DNA of 40,689 nucleotides from Vibrio mimicus CAIM 602 (GTDB lineage Bacteria; Pseudomonadota; Gammaproteobacteria; Enterobacterales; Vibrionaceae), in contig NZ_AOMO01000045.1 in assembly GCF_000338875.1 (NCBI RefSeq), positions 1 through 40,689 on the forward strand, in the 5' to 3' direction. How positions within the stretch are numbered: position 1 is the stretch's first letter; every line of letters starts with the position of its first letter. A program made the position numbers and the translations under genes. The notes beneath the pieces were generated by a model. It saw nothing but the letters and a program-made list of their open reading frames with translations. It did not search any database and was not told where the DNA came from. Positions 28,542-37,684 of the stretch are shown here, one piece after another.

Positions 28542-28774
28542 TTAAGCGTTTAATACGCGCAGTACGCGGTCTGCGTGTTCGGCGATTTCGATGCTTCATC
28601 GGTGAGGTAACCGCCATCGGGTTGTGTACATAAGCCTTTGTTATACAAGCGGGTCACTGCAGCTTGCACGGCTTCTGATGCATCGTGGCGCACTTTGATT
28701 CCTGTGGCTGCGCTGCTCAAATCAAATTGCAGCAGTAAATTAAGCTCATCAATATGTTGTTGAGTGAATTTCAT
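28542..28774 (-). pseudogene. TIGR02647-family small protein with a 3' one-base deletion
   Basis: MKFTQQHIDELNLLLQFDLS, HDASEAVQAAVTRLYNKGLC and QPDGGYLTDEA match the TIGR02647 family (about 77 residues, putative DNA-binding). The frame then reads SKSPNTQTAYCAY and stops at 28550, unlike the family. Adding one base near 28593-28595 (for example GC to GGC) restores IEIAEHADRVLRVLNA with a stop at 28542-28544, giving 77 residues. So the last 18 residues are scrambled. ATG 28774 (MKF) is preferred to 28780 because of the spacing from AAGGT. The distance implies a real gene recently broken, or a sequencing error. Confidence 0.8.
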
Positions 28775-28790
28775 GGCCATTACCTTTTTA

Positions 28791-28815
28791 AGCTATTGTT
28801 GTCGCAACAATAGCT
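28791..28815 (-). promoter_or_regulatory. Long perfect palindrome ahead of the TIGR02647 gene
   Basis: A perfect 11-bp inverted repeat with a 3-nt centre: AGCTATTGTTG (28791-28801) and CAACAATAGCT (28805-28815). It ends about 15 bp before the start codon. It may be an operator for the encoded small protein, or an mRNA hairpin that limits ribosome access. It lacks a T-run on both sides, which argues against a terminator. Confidence 0.5.
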
Positions 28816-29054
28816 GTGCCGATACAACAAGCAACGTTATGCGAGCAGAACTGTTAGCTTCACCCGATCTGGTGCTTTTTTCAGCGCAAAGGTGACAAAA
28901 ATGTTTAAGTGAAAGCGCTTAAATCGAAGGAGGATGGGTTCTTGCTCGCGCTATAAACATTTTTCGTGAACATGACAAATAGCCCTTGAACTAAAGAGGA
29001 AATAGAGCGATTATCCGCCACCTCTTCCGTTGTGTGTCAAAATGTAACAAACTC

Positions 29055-29897
29055 ATGGATCATAACCAATTCGATTCTTTACTCCCTCCACAAATGGCAG
29101 AACGTGCTGCGATTACGGGTGAGGGCAAAGCCAAAAAAGCCGCGTACAAATCTTTCTTGCTTGCGATTTCAGCAGGCATTCAAATTGGTATTGCGTTTGT
29201 TTTCTATACCGTAGTAACCACAGGTGGGCATGATATGCCTTACGGGGTGACGAAACTGCTCGGTGGCTTGGCGTTCAGCTTAGGCTTGATTCTGGTCGTC
29301 ATCACAGGCGGTGAACTGTTTACCAGTTCGGTTTTGATCCTGGTTGCGAAAGCGAGTGGCAAGATCTCGTGGAGAGAGTTGGTACGAAACTGGACAGTGG
29401 TTTACTTCGGTAACCTCTGTGGCTCGATCATCTTGGTATTCATCATGCTCGCCACACGTCAGTTTATGGAAGATGGTGGCCAGCTTGGTTTGAATGCGAT
29501 GGCGATTTCGCAACATAAGCTGCATCACACCTTTATTCAGGCTTTTGCATTGGGTTTGATGTGTAACATTCTGGTTTGCTTGGCTGTATGGATGACCTTT
29601 AGCGCTCGTTCATTAACAGACAAAGTCATGGTGTTGATTCTGCCCGTTGCTATGTTTGTCTCTTCAGGCTTCGAGCACTGCATTGCTAACATGTTTCAGG
29701 TGCCGATGGCGATTGGCATCAAGTATTTTGCTCCAGAAAGCTTTTGGGCGATGACTGGCGCTGATATTGCCAGCTATGCCGATCTCAATTTCGTCAACTT
29801 TATCGTCAATAACCTGATCCCTGTGACTCTCGGTAATATTGTTGGCGGTGGCGTGTTTGTGGGAATGTGGTACTGGCTTATCTACCTCAAAGATTAA
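29055..29897 (+). CDS. focA: Formate/nitrite channel FocA
   Basis: A 280-residue pentameric inner-membrane formate channel of the FNT family. The six membrane segments and the family signatures are visible: FYTVVTTGG, KLLGGLAFSLGLILVVITGG, ELFTSSVL, the RNWTVVYFGNLCGS segment and SGFEHCIANMF, with the gating histidine (FEHCIANMF) near residue 208. It moves formate in or out during fermentation. I start at ATG 29055, the family N-terminus; an in-frame GTG at 29034 adds seven residues, and neither start has a Shine-Dalgarno. pflB does not follow it, in contrast to E. coli. It ends at a strong terminator. Confidence 0.95.
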   Translation: MDHNQFDSLLPPQMAERAAITGEGKAKKAAYKSFLLAISAGIQIGIAFVFYTVVTTGGHDMPYGVTKLLGGLAFSLGLILVVITGGELFTSSVLILVAKASGKISWRELVRNWTVVYFGNLCGSIILVFIMLATRQFMEDGGQLGLNAMAISQHKLHHTFIQAFALGLMCNILVCLAVWMTFSARSLTDKVMVLILPVAMFVSSGFEHCIANMFQVPMAIGIKYFAPESFWAMTGADIASYADLNFVNFIVNNLIPVTLGNIVGGGVFVGMWYWLIYLKD

Positions 29898-29937
29898 TGG
29901 GTAATAACACAAACTGACCAATCTAAGATTTCCAATC

Positions 29938-29966
29938 ATCCCTGAGCTTTGCTCGGGGATTTTTTT
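29938..29966 (+). terminator. Rho-independent terminator of focA
   Basis: A 10-bp stem (29938-29947 with 29951-29960, one G-T pair) with a TTT loop followed by T to 29966, 41 bp after the focA stop. Confidence 0.9.
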
Positions 29967-30044
29967 ATCCCTCTTTTTCATTAGCCAGCATAGAGCGAAG
30001 GGGCTCTCATTACTGGTGCAGTGGTTTTTGGATCGTCATAGCCT

Positions 30045-30067
30045 TATCCACATTTTCTGTGGATAAC
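30045..30067. promoter_or_regulatory. Inverted pair of consensus DnaA boxes
   Basis: TTATCCACA (30045-30053) and TGTGGATAA (30059-30067), each a perfect DnaA box (TTATNCACA), facing each other across 5 bp. Together they also form a 9-bp stem, so a hairpin role cannot be excluded. Confidence 0.5.
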
Positions 30068-30428
30068 TCAGAGCAAACGCCGTGTGTAACCTTATCAGAT
30101 TGAATTGTTTGATGATTGGTGCACGTTTATTGTGCAGCTTGCGTGTTTTTGGAACAGTTCAAAACGCTGAAATGCAACACTTATGGATCTGTTTCACCGT
30201 TAAGAAAATCCACATAAAGATAATGAGTTGGAATGTGCAAGTGTGCTTTGAGTCAAAAAACAATGCATATCAACTCGTTTACAAAGTGCGATCAATTACT
30301 CCTGCCAGTCATTAACATTTCGTGGGCCGTTTTATTGCTGAATGGAAAATGTTCTCATCACTAAAATGGATATTTGTTTATAAATTGTTTTATTTTAACA
30401 CTCTAAAAACAATATTAATTTGTCATAA

Positions 30429-30448
30429 CTGTTCATATTTTTTCATCT
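30429..30448 (+). promoter_or_regulatory. Candidate TorR binding site upstream of torECA
   Basis: CTGTTCATAT at 30429-30438 is an exact copy of the tor box described for E. coli TorR. The adjoining decamer TTTTTCATCT (30439-30448) matches seven of ten positions. The place is about 200 bp upstream of torE, consistent with TMAO induction of the operon. Confidence 0.6.
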
Positions 30449-30633
30449 GATTTTTTAATCAGACACATCTCCGTTCTAACTCAAAAAAGTGTTGGATAAC
30501 AAGGGTTGTAATGCGTATTTCGATTGAACCCTATTAATTGTATGGTCTAACATTTGTCTTAATTAAACTTGATTTGTGGTGACTCTGGGGAACAGGGTTA
30601 GCGAAAAATCCGGCAATTATAGTAGGCAAATGT

Positions 30634-30816
30634 ATGAGTGATGTTAATAAAGTCGAAAGCGGTGAAAAACGCTCTCTGGAGTGGAAGTCATTCCTCTTCA
30701 TCACTGTGGTTCTCTTTCCCATCTTAAGCGTGGCTTTCGTTGGTGGATATGGATTCATTGTGTGGATGCTGCAGATGTTTGTATTCGGTCCTCCGGGCGT
30801 ACATGGCGGTTTTTAA
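30634..30816 (+). CDS. torE: TMAO reductase system protein TorE (NapE/TorE family)
   Basis: A 60-residue single-span membrane protein of the NapE/TorE family. A charged N-terminus (MSDVNKVESGEKRSLEWKSF) is followed by a hydrophobic segment from about 20 to 50, with the GGYGFIVWM motif, and ends in PPGVHGGF. The function is unknown but it accompanies torC and torA in vibrios and Shewanella. The ATG has AGTAGG seven bases upstream. It is the first gene of the tor operon. torC follows after 46 bp. Confidence 0.9.
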   Translation: MSDVNKVESGEKRSLEWKSFLFITVVLFPILSVAFVGGYGFIVWMLQMFVFGPPGVHGGF

Positions 30817-30862
30817 CCACATCCGTTTCTACTGTTGAATGACATAGTTAAGAGAAGAAAGT

Positions 30863-32047
30863 ATGAAATCTTTAATTCTGAAAATGTGGCGCACCATGAC
30901 GCGTCCCGCGGTACACATTAGCTTGGGTGTACTGACTCTCGGTGGTTTTATTGCCGGGGTGATTTTCTGGGGTGGTTTTAACACGGCTTTGGAAGCAACC
31001 AATACCGAAGAGTTCTGTATCAGTTGTCACACCATGCGTGACAACGTGTACCAAGAACTTCAAACCACAGTGCACTGGAAAAACCATTCAGGCGTGCGTG
31101 CTACTTGTCCTGATTGTCACGTTCCACATGAGTGGACGGCGAAAATCGCACGTAAGATGCAGGCATCTAAAGAAGTGTTTGCCCAAATCTTTGGTGATTT
31201 AGGAACGCCTGAGAAGTTTGAAGAGCGTCGTATTGAGCTGGCTAAACATGAGTGGGATCGCTTCGCTGCCAATAAATCCCTTGAGTGTAAAAACTGTCAC
31301 AACTACGACTCGATGGACTTTGATCAAATGTCTGCGACTGCACGCATTCAAATGAAGCAAGCGGCAGAGCGCGATCAAAGCTGTATCGATTGTCACAAAG
31401 GCATTGCGCATAACTTGCCGAAAAATATGGATAGCTCAAGCGGCTTGATTGGTGAACTGGAAGGTATGGCGTCGAACACCAAATACTCCAACGGTGAAAC
31501 TCTGGTCAGCGTTCGTTTCCTACCTGTGTATGAAGATGAACAAGGCAAAGTTGAAGCAGGTCTGCTCAATCCAGCCTCTGAAGTGAAAGTGCTGGCTGAA
31601 AAAGGCGACATGATGCAAGTGGAGATCAACGGCTGGCGTAAATCGAAAGGTTTCGGTCGTGTGATTCAAGAAGACTTCGGTATGAACATCGCAGTGGCGT
31701 CGCTTCTAAAAGATGCAGCAATGTCTGATGCGATTGTGACTACAGGTGAGCAGAAGGTTGATGATTTGACTGGTTTGCCATGGGAGCAAGTTAGCGCGAA
31801 AGTGTGGATGAAAAAAGAAGCCATGCTGAACGACATCAACCCAGTTTGGGAAAAAGCACGTGAAGCGTACAAAACCAACTGTTCTGTATGTCACACCCAA
31901 CCTGATGAAGCGCACTTTGATGCGAACACTTGGCCTGGCATGTTCGACGGTATGTTGGCATTCGTCAACTTCGATACCGACAGTGAAGCGCTGGTATTGA
32001 AGTACCTGCAAAAACACTCTTCAGATTTCGCTGAAGGCCATCACTAA
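30863..32047 (+). CDS. torC: Pentaheme c-type cytochrome TorC
   Basis: A 394-residue membrane-anchored cytochrome of the NapC/NirT family with a C-terminal heme domain. One membrane segment is at about 18-38. Heme sites CxxCH are at residues 52-56 (CISCH), 82-86 (CPDCH), 142-146 (CKNCH), 174-178 (CIDCH) and 340-344 (CSVCH), which gives the five hemes expected for TorC. It takes electrons from menaquinol and passes them to periplasmic TorA. The start has a GAGAAG-type Shine-Dalgarno. torA starts 23 bp later, so they are co-transcribed. Confidence 0.95.
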   Translation: MKSLILKMWRTMTRPAVHISLGVLTLGGFIAGVIFWGGFNTALEATNTEEFCISCHTMRDNVYQELQTTVHWKNHSGVRATCPDCHVPHEWTAKIARKMQASKEVFAQIFGDLGTPEKFEERRIELAKHEWDRFAANKSLECKNCHNYDSMDFDQMSATARIQMKQAAERDQSCIDCHKGIAHNLPKNMDSSSGLIGELEGMASNTKYSNGETLVSVRFLPVYEDEQGKVEAGLLNPASEVKVLAEKGDMMQVEINGWRKSKGFGRVIQEDFGMNIAVASLLKDAAMSDAIVTTGEQKVDDLTGLPWEQVSAKVWMKKEAMLNDINPVWEKAREAYKTNCSVCHTQPDEAHFDANTWPGMFDGMLAFVNFDTDSEALVLKYLQKHSSDFAEGHH

Positions 32048-32070
32048 GCAACGTCATACGGAGTCATAAC

Positions 32071-34533
32071 ATGGCGATTACACGAAGAAGTTTTCTGAAA
32101 GGTGTCGCAACCACCAGTGCGGCGTCGATTATTGGCCCAAGCTTACTGACCTCAGTTTCTGCCCAAGCGGCAGAAACTACTGGAACTTGGAAAGTATCCG
32201 GTTCTCACTGGGGCGCATTCCGCGCCCACATCTACGGCGGTAAGGTTCAAGAACTTAAAGCGTTGGAGCTGGATACCCACCCAACGGAAATGTTGAACGG
32301 TATTCAAGGTATTCTGTACAGCCCATCTCGCGTGCGTTACCCAATGGTACGTCTGGACTGGCTGAAAAAGCACAAATACAGCGCTGAAACGCGCGGTAAC
32401 AACCGTTTTATCCGCGTGACTTGGGATGAAGCGATTGACCTGTTCTACCGTGAGTTAGAGCGAGTTCAAAAGCAGTATGGCCCTTGGGCACTGCATGCTG
32501 GCCAAACCGGTTGGAACCAAACAGGTGCTTTCCACAACTGTACTGCAATGATGCAACGTGCAGTGGGTATGCATGGTAACTACATCACCAAAGTAGGGGA
32601 TTACTCTACGGGTGCTGGTCAAACCATCATGCCTTACGTACTGGGTTCTACCGAAGTTTACGCACAAGGTACTTCTTGGACTGAGATCTTAGAAAACTCT
32701 GACAACATCATTCTGTGGGCGAACGACCCAGTGAAAAACCTGCAAGTAGGTTGGAACTGTGAAACGCACCAGTCTTTCGGCTATCTGGATCAACTGAAAG
32801 AGAAAGTGGCTAAAGGCGAGATCAACGTTGTTTCTGTTGACCCTGTGAAGAACAAAACTCAGCGTTTCTTGCAAAATGATCACCTGTACATCAACCCACA
32901 AACTGACGTGGCGTTCATGCTGGCTGTTGCTCATGTGCTGTACACAGAAAACCTCTATGACAAGAAGTTTATTGAAACTTACTGTCTGGGCTTTGAAGAC
33001 TTTATTCAGTACGTACAAGGCAAGACCAAAGACAAAGTTGAGAAAACCCCTGAGTGGGCAGCGAAAATCTGTGGCGTGAAGCCAGAGGCGATTCGTGATT
33101 TCGCCCGTATGCTGGTGAATGGCCGTACTCAGCTGCTGTTCGGTTGGTGTATCCAACGTCAAGAACACGGTGAGCAACCTTACTGGATGGGTGCGGTACT
33201 GGCGGCGATGATCGGTCAAATCGGTTTGCCGGGCGGTGGTATCTCTTACGGTCACCACTATTCAGGTATCGGCGTGCCTTCAACCGGTTTTGCTGGCCCT
33301 GGTGGTTTCCCGCGTAACCTAGATCAAGGTGCGAAACCAAAGTGGGACAACAATGACTTCAACGGTTACAGCCGTACTATTCCGGTAGCTCGTTGGATTG
33401 ATGCCATCATGGAACCGGGTAAGAAGATCAACCACAATGGTAACACGGTGACTCTACCGGGCTTCAAGATGATGGTGATTTCGGGTTGTAACCCTTGGCA
33501 CCACCATCAAGACCGCAACAAGATGAAGCGTGCGTTCCAGAAACTGGAGACCGTTGTGACTATCGATTTCAGCTGGACGGCAACTTGTCGCTTCTCTGAC
33601 ATCGTACTGCCAGCTTGTACTCAGTGGGAACGTAACGACATCGACTCTTACGGTTCATACTCGGGTAAAGGCCTGATTGCGATGCATCGTCTGGTTGACC
33701 CATTGTTCCAGTCACGTACTGACTTTGAAATTATGACTGAGCTGACTCGTCGCTTCGGCCGTGAAAAAGAGTACACCCGTGATATGGATGAGATGATGTG
33801 GGTTCGCTCACTGTATGACGAATGTAAGAAAGCCAACGAAGGTAAGTTTGAAATGCCAGAATTCGAAGAGTTCTGGGAGAAAGGCTTCCTTGATTTCGGT
33901 ACAGGTACTCCTTGGGTTCGCCATGCCGATTTCCGTCAAGATCCTGAGATCAATGCACTGGGTACACCTTCTGGCTTTATCGAAATTACCTCACGTAAGA
34001 TCGGTCGTTACGGTTATGAACACTGCCAAGAACACCCAATGTGGTTCGAGAAAACTGAACGTTCACACGGTGGTCCAGGCTCTGAGAAATATCCGTTCTG
34101 GTTGCAATCATGTCACCCGGATAAGCGTCTGCACTCACAAATGTGTGAAGCTGAAGCGTTCCGTGCCACTTACGCGGTACAAGGTCGTGAGCCTGTTTAC
34201 ATCAACCCAATTGATGCAAAAGCGAAAGGCATCAAAGATGGTGACTTGGTGCGCGTATTCAACGACCGTGGTCAGTTATTAGCGGGTGCAGTGCTGAGTG
34301 AAAGCTACCCACGCGGCGTGATTCGTATCGAAGAGGGTGCTTGGTATGGTCCTCTGAGCGAGAAAGTGGGTGCAATCTGTACTTACGGTGATCCAAACAC
34401 ACTAACACTGGATCTGGGTACTTCAGAGCTGGCGCAAGCGACTTCTGCAAACACCTGTATCGTGGATTTCGAGAAATTCCGTGGTGAAGTTCCACCTGTG
34501 ACATCATTCGGTGGCCCGATCGAAGTGATCTAA
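32071..34533 (+). CDS. torA: Trimethylamine-N-oxide reductase TorA (molybdoenzyme)
   Basis: An 820-residue periplasmic molybdenum enzyme that reduces TMAO to trimethylamine. The twin-arginine signal is ITRRSFLKG (residues 3-11), with cleavage after the Ala-rich region near residue 33, so it is exported folded by Tat. The serine that ligates molybdenum in this family is probably Ser179 (GDYSTGAG). The long bis-molybdopterin-guanine-dinucleotide-binding stretches are visible ([35 protein letters not shown]). No torD chaperone gene follows; it must be elsewhere or absent. A strong terminator closes the operon. Confidence 0.96.
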   Translation: MAITRRSFLKGVATTSAASIIGPSLLTSVSAQAAETTGTWKVSGSHWGAFRAHIYGGKVQELKALELDTHPTEMLNGIQGILYSPSRVRYPMVRLDWLKKHKYSAETRGNNRFIRVTWDEAIDLFYRELERVQKQYGPWALHAGQTGWNQTGAFHNCTAMMQRAVGMHGNYITKVGDYSTGAGQTIMPYVLGSTEVYAQGTSWTEILENSDNIILWANDPVKNLQVGWNCETHQSFGYLDQLKEKVAKGEINVVSVDPVKNKTQRFLQNDHLYINPQTDVAFMLAVAHVLYTENLYDKKFIETYCLGFEDFIQYVQGKTKDKVEKTPEWAAKICGVKPEAIRDFARMLVNGRTQLLFGWCIQRQEHGEQPYWMGAVLAAMIGQIGLPGGGISYGHHYSGIGVPSTGFAGPGGFPRNLDQGAKPKWDNNDFNGYSRTIPVARWIDAIMEPGKKINHNGNTVTLPGFKMMVISGCNPWHHHQDRNKMKRAFQKLETVVTIDFSWTATCRFSDIVLPACTQWERNDIDSYGSYSGKGLIAMHRLVDPLFQSRTDFEIMTELTRRFGREKEYTRDMDEMMWVRSLYDECKKANEGKFEMPEFEEFWEKGFLDFGTGTPWVRHADFRQDPEINALGTPSGFIEITSRKIGRYGYEHCQEHPMWFEKTERSHGGPGSEKYPFWLQSCHPDKRLHSQMCEAEAFRATYAVQGREPVYINPIDAKAKGIKDGDLVRVFNDRGQLLAGAVLSESYPRGVIRIEEGAWYGPLSEKVGAICTYGDPNTLTLDLGTSELAQATSANTCIVDFEKFRGEVPPVTSFGGPIEVI

Positions 34534-34577
34534 TCACTAAGAGATTTCTCATAACACAATTTGCGTGTTAACCCTCA

Positions 34578-34603
34578 AGCCAGCGCTCGTCGCTGGCTTT
34601 TTT
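34578..34603 (+). terminator. Rho-independent terminator of the tor operon
   Basis: An 8-bp stem (34578-34585 with 34591-34598, AGCCAGCG/CGCTGGCT) with a 5-nt loop and a T-run to 34603, 45 bp after torA. Confidence 0.9.
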
Positions 34604-34740
34604 CTTCTCTTTTTCTTGCGAATCCGATTAATCTGTCGCCAATCAAACAGGTGGACACTGTTGGATAACGCAAAACGTGAACCGACTAACGTAATGCGTA
34701 AGCGATTGGTCAGACACTCAGGGTAAAGAGGAGAGAGTCA

Positions 34741-36477
34741 ATGAGTAGCCTAAGATTAGCCAACGGTCGAGAGATCCTCGTGCAGCAAACGGATATTGAG
34801 CTGGATATCGCAGGCAATGAGCTTTCCGCGCAGTATATCGGGTTGCACAATCGCCCTTTTGAGCGCCGTTATCCACTGTTCAGCACCTTACTGGATGTGG
34901 AGTCTGATGCGCGCTTGGTCGGTGATGGTTTTCAGATGCTGTCACAAGCATCTGGGACATTAAACCAAGTCCAAGAAGTTGGGCGTTGTCCGGATAACAA
35001 CCTCAGCTACCGAATCTACCCGCATGATGCACCGAAGCGTTTTTACAACACTCTGATGATTGAGGCCGCTGGTCGCTATCTGCTGTTTGGTTTCACCTCT
35101 TGTCAGCGTTTTGCGGGCTTTTTTGAAGTGCACCGTCATCCCCAACATTGGGTCTTAAGTGCTTTTATTGATGGTGAGGAAACGCGTCCGCAAGACTGGG
35201 TCACCAATCAGTTGGAATCAGTGATTTGCTTAGAAGGCGAATCAATGTCGGAACTTTACCATGCGTATGCACAGGCGATTGCTCGTCATCATCCGCCAAG
35301 ACCACACCTTAATGACCCCGCACCTATGGGTTGGTGTTCTTGGTATGCCTACTATGCAGAAGTCACCGAACAAGACATCAAAGATAACGTGGCGGTATTG
35401 GCAGAGCGTCACCCTGAGCTGGAATGGGTGCTATTGGATGACGGCTACCAAGCGTTTATGGGTGATTGGCTCACGCCATCACAAAAGTTTCCCTGTGGTA
35501 TTCAGCAAGTGATTGCCGATATTCGTGCGCAAGGCAAAAAGCCAGCCATTTGGCTTGCACCTTTTATCGCTGAAGCGAATTCAGCGGTTTTTCGTCAGCA
35601 TCCTGATTGGTTTGTGAAAAATGCCGCAGGTCAGCCGCTAAAAGCAGAAGAAATCACTTATGGGGGTTGGCGCCGTACGCCTTGGTACGTGTTGGATGGT
35701 TCACATCCTGATGTACAAGAGCACCTCACTCAAGTGGTCAAAACCCTGCGTGAGGAATGGGGTGTTGAGCTATTTAAGCTTGATGCGAACTATTGGGGAA
35801 CCTTGCAAGGTCAGCGTTTTCAATCTGGCATTACGGGTGTAGAAGCGTATCGAATGGGCATGCAAGCGATAGCCGAAGGGGCAGGAGATGCTTGGCTACT
35901 GGGTTGTAATGCGCCTATGTGGCCATCACTTGGATTGGTCGACGCGATGCGGGTGTCTGACGATGTTGAGCGCAATGCTGATCGCTTTTGCCAAATTGCC
36001 CGTGAAACGTTAATGCGCAGTTGGCAGCACAGGCAACTGTGGCAAATTGACCCGGATTGCTTAACTCTCACTCCGTTACCAAACCAAAGTGCCGATCGTT
36101 CCAGTTATGAGTTTCATCGTAATTTGCTGTTAGCCAGTGGTGGCTTACTGCTGTCGGGTGACCCACTTCCGAAGCTGACACCGTTTGCGAAGCAGAGCCT
36201 TAAACGGTTACTCAAGCGTTTTCAATACAGCCAGAAGGCTGCCAAGATCACTTCATTGAGTATGCGCCATGCCTTCTTACCGCTGACCGATAAAAATGAT
36301 CTGCATTGTCTGTTTAATTTTCAGGGCAAAGAGCAAGAGTTTACCTTGGTCGCTAATCATCCGGTGCAGTGGTATGACTATTGGAGTGGCGAGCAACTCA
36401 GCCCTGAACCTACCAAGCTGTTGATTGTTAATCTGGCGAAGGGGTTACAAAGCCGAGCAATTTTCACTGTGGGTTAG
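34741..36477 (+). CDS. GH36-type alpha-galactosidase (melibiase family)
   Basis: A 578-residue glycoside hydrolase. The TIM barrel begins near MGWCSWYAYYAEV (about 198). The nucleophile is probably Asp348 (LFKLDANYWG) and the acid/base Asp407 or Asp408 (MRVSDDVERN), both on the typical GH36 strands. The N-terminal beta-sandwich (1-190) and a C-terminal beta domain (from about 500) fit GH36, but the protein is shorter than most (about 700), so raffinose-synthase-like relatives cannot be excluded. There is no signal peptide: it acts in the cytoplasm. The start has AAAGGAGAGAG, a strong Shine-Dalgarno. No transporter or regulator is adjacent, so its sugar source is unknown. Confidence 0.8.
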   Translation: MSSLRLANGREILVQQTDIELDIAGNELSAQYIGLHNRPFERRYPLFSTLLDVESDARLVGDGFQMLSQASGTLNQVQEVGRCPDNNLSYRIYPHDAPKRFYNTLMIEAAGRYLLFGFTSCQRFAGFFEVHRHPQHWVLSAFIDGEETRPQDWVTNQLESVICLEGESMSELYHAYAQAIARHHPPRPHLNDPAPMGWCSWYAYYAEVTEQDIKDNVAVLAERHPELEWVLLDDGYQAFMGDWLTPSQKFPCGIQQVIADIRAQGKKPAIWLAPFIAEANSAVFRQHPDWFVKNAAGQPLKAEEITYGGWRRTPWYVLDGSHPDVQEHLTQVVKTLREEWGVELFKLDANYWGTLQGQRFQSGITGVEAYRMGMQAIAEGAGDAWLLGCNAPMWPSLGLVDAMRVSDDVERNADRFCQIARETLMRSWQHRQLWQIDPDCLTLTPLPNQSADRSSYEFHRNLLLASGGLLLSGDPLPKLTPFAKQSLKRLLKRFQYSQKAAKITSLSMRHAFLPLTDKNDLHCLFNFQGKEQEFTLVANHPVQWYDYWSGEQLSPEPTKLLIVNLAKGLQSRAIFTVG

Positions 36478-36517
36478 TGATCATGAAGCCAAACTAAAGA
36501 TTGGATAAAACAGCAAT

Positions 36518-36560
36518 TTTGCATACCCGAAGGGAGTGAATATCCATTTGGGTATGCAAA
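36518..36560 (+). terminator. Long hairpin after the alpha-galactosidase gene
   Basis: An 11-bp perfect stem (36518-36528 TTTGCATACCC with 36550-36560 GGGTATGCAAA) around a 21-nt loop, 41 bp after the stop codon. A short T-run follows at 36567-36570. It could be a terminator or the first part of a repeat element that continues at 36570. Confidence 0.45.
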
Positions 36561-36569
36561 GGTTGCTTT

Positions 36570-36614
36570 TATATCCTTCCTACTTAAAGCTGCAACTCCA
36601 AGTCGTTTGGGTAT
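36570..36614. repeat. Internally deleted ERIC-like remnant
   Basis: TATATCCTTCCTACTTAAAG joined directly to TGCAACTCCAAGTCGTTTGG. These are the two ends of the ERIC element seen at 19950-20077 (there TATAACCTTCCTGCTTGAAG and TGCAACTCCAAGCAGTTTGG), with the middle 80 bp or so missing. It lies between the ends of two convergent genes. Confidence 0.65.
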
Positions 36615-36622
36615 CGTTGAGG

Positions 36623-37684
36623 TTAATAGCTGGTTTTGAGTTTTTGTTTGTCACTTTGCACATGACGGCACATTTTCCCAAATTGCTTCATTCTATTTCT
36701 TTGCTCAGCCAGTGTGGCGGAGTTATAAGCCTGCTCTCGCTGTAACTTAAAATAGTTTTGTAAGCGCCTTGCTTCCAAGGTGCCATTGTCGATCGCTTGT
36801 TGAACTGCACACCCCGGCTCTTGCTGGTGCTGGCAATCTTTAAAACGGCAATGCTGCGCTAAGCTTTCTATTTCTGAAAACGTCTCGCTAACCCCTTCGC
36901 CGCAGTCGGCAAGTTGGAGTTCACGCATTCCCGGTGTATCGATGATCAGCGCACCATCAGGGATCATGTGAACGGAGCGCGCTGTGGTCGTATGGCGGCC
37001 TTTGCTGTCATCTTCACGAATCCCACCTGTTTCTTGGGTTTCTGCACCAAGCAAGGTATTGGTCAGTGTAGATTTACCGACGCCGGAAGAACCAATAAAC
37101 GCGACCGTTCTACCTTTAGCACACCAAGGCCGCAGTGCCTCTACGCTGGAAGGTTCGAGTGCATTCACTGCTTCCACCAATAACGTTGCACTGAGTTGTT
37201 GAACTTGCGCGATGTTTTGGTCAGCTTGTTCAGATAAATCAGCTTTGGTCAGTACCACCACAGGTTCGATTTGCGCTTCTTTGGCGATGCTGAGATAGCG
37301 CTCAATACGGCTGAGGTTAAAGTCATCATTGAGTGAGCAGACGATAAACAGTGTATCGACATTGGTGGCGATCAACTGCTCCGCCACTTTACTGCCAGCG
37401 GCCTTTCGAGTCAGTTCACTTTGGCGTTCAAGCAGGCGCTTAAACTGTTGTTTTTCATCCAGCAAAATCCAATCACCCACCGTCATTTTCGGTTGAGCAT
37501 GATGAATAGCGAGATGAAAACGACCTTGTTCACTGCAAAGCTGATAACCACTGCGATGATGAGCGACGATTCGGCAGATTTGCGTATTCTCGTAATCTTC
37601 GAGTGTCAGTTGTTGTTGAAAAAATGGTTTCCAGCCAAGTTGCGTCAATGTGTAAGGCTGAGAAGAAGTCATTTTGTTGTTCAT
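36623..37684 (-). CDS. rsgA: Ribosome small-subunit-dependent GTPase, RsgA type
   Basis: A 353-residue circularly permuted GTPase. It has an N-terminal OB-fold (about 40-110), the G4 motif VVLTKADLS (about 145-153), then G1 GSSGVGKST (about 197-205), G2 GRHTTTA and G3 DTPGM. A C-terminal zinc-binding region shows C-x4-C-x-H-x5-C ([15 protein letters not shown]). RsgA checks late assembly of the 30S subunit. V. cholerae appears to carry more than one RsgA-like gene, so this may be the paralogue; which one is essential or stress-induced cannot be read here. The start ATG is 37684; MTSSQPY at 37672 is an alternative. A possible micro-ORF lies in its leader. Confidence 0.85.
   Translation of the reverse strand: MNNKMTSSQPYTLTQLGWKPFFQQQLTLEDYENTQICRIVAHHRSGYQLCSEQGRFHLAIHHAQPKMTVGDWILLDEKQQFKRLLERQSELTRKAAGSKVAEQLIATNVDTLFIVCSLNDDFNLSRIERYLSIAKEAQIEPVVVLTKADLSEQADQNIAQVQQLSATLLVEAVNALEPSSVEALRPWCAKGRTVAFIGSSGVGKSTLTNTLLGAETQETGGIREDDSKGRHTTTARSVHMIPDGALIIDTPGMRELQLADCGEGVSETFSEIESLAQHCRFKDCQHQQEPGCAVQQAIDNGTLEARRLQNYFKLQREQAYNSATLAEQRNRMKQFGKMCRHVQSDKQKLKTSY

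Larger units (their letters stand above)
29967..30633. other. Large AT-rich gap upstream of the tor operon
   Basis: About 670 bp with no convincing gene. It holds an inverted pair of perfect DnaA boxes at 30045-30067 and a TorR-type decamer at 30429-30438. A short hairpin (CTGATT/AATCAG) lies at about 30448-30463. A 77-codon open frame (30082-30315) has no family and no ribosome-binding site. I see no obvious -35/-10 pair for torE. Confidence 0.6.

Noticed and set aside
30082..30315. 77-codon open frame in the focA-torE gap
   Set aside because: No ribosome-binding site, no recognisable family, and AT-rich low-coding-like composition. It also lies among regulatory motifs.
36518..36614. Possible CRISPR-like repeat
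   Set aside because: There is no regular spacing, only one hairpin and one ERIC remnant, and no cas genes.
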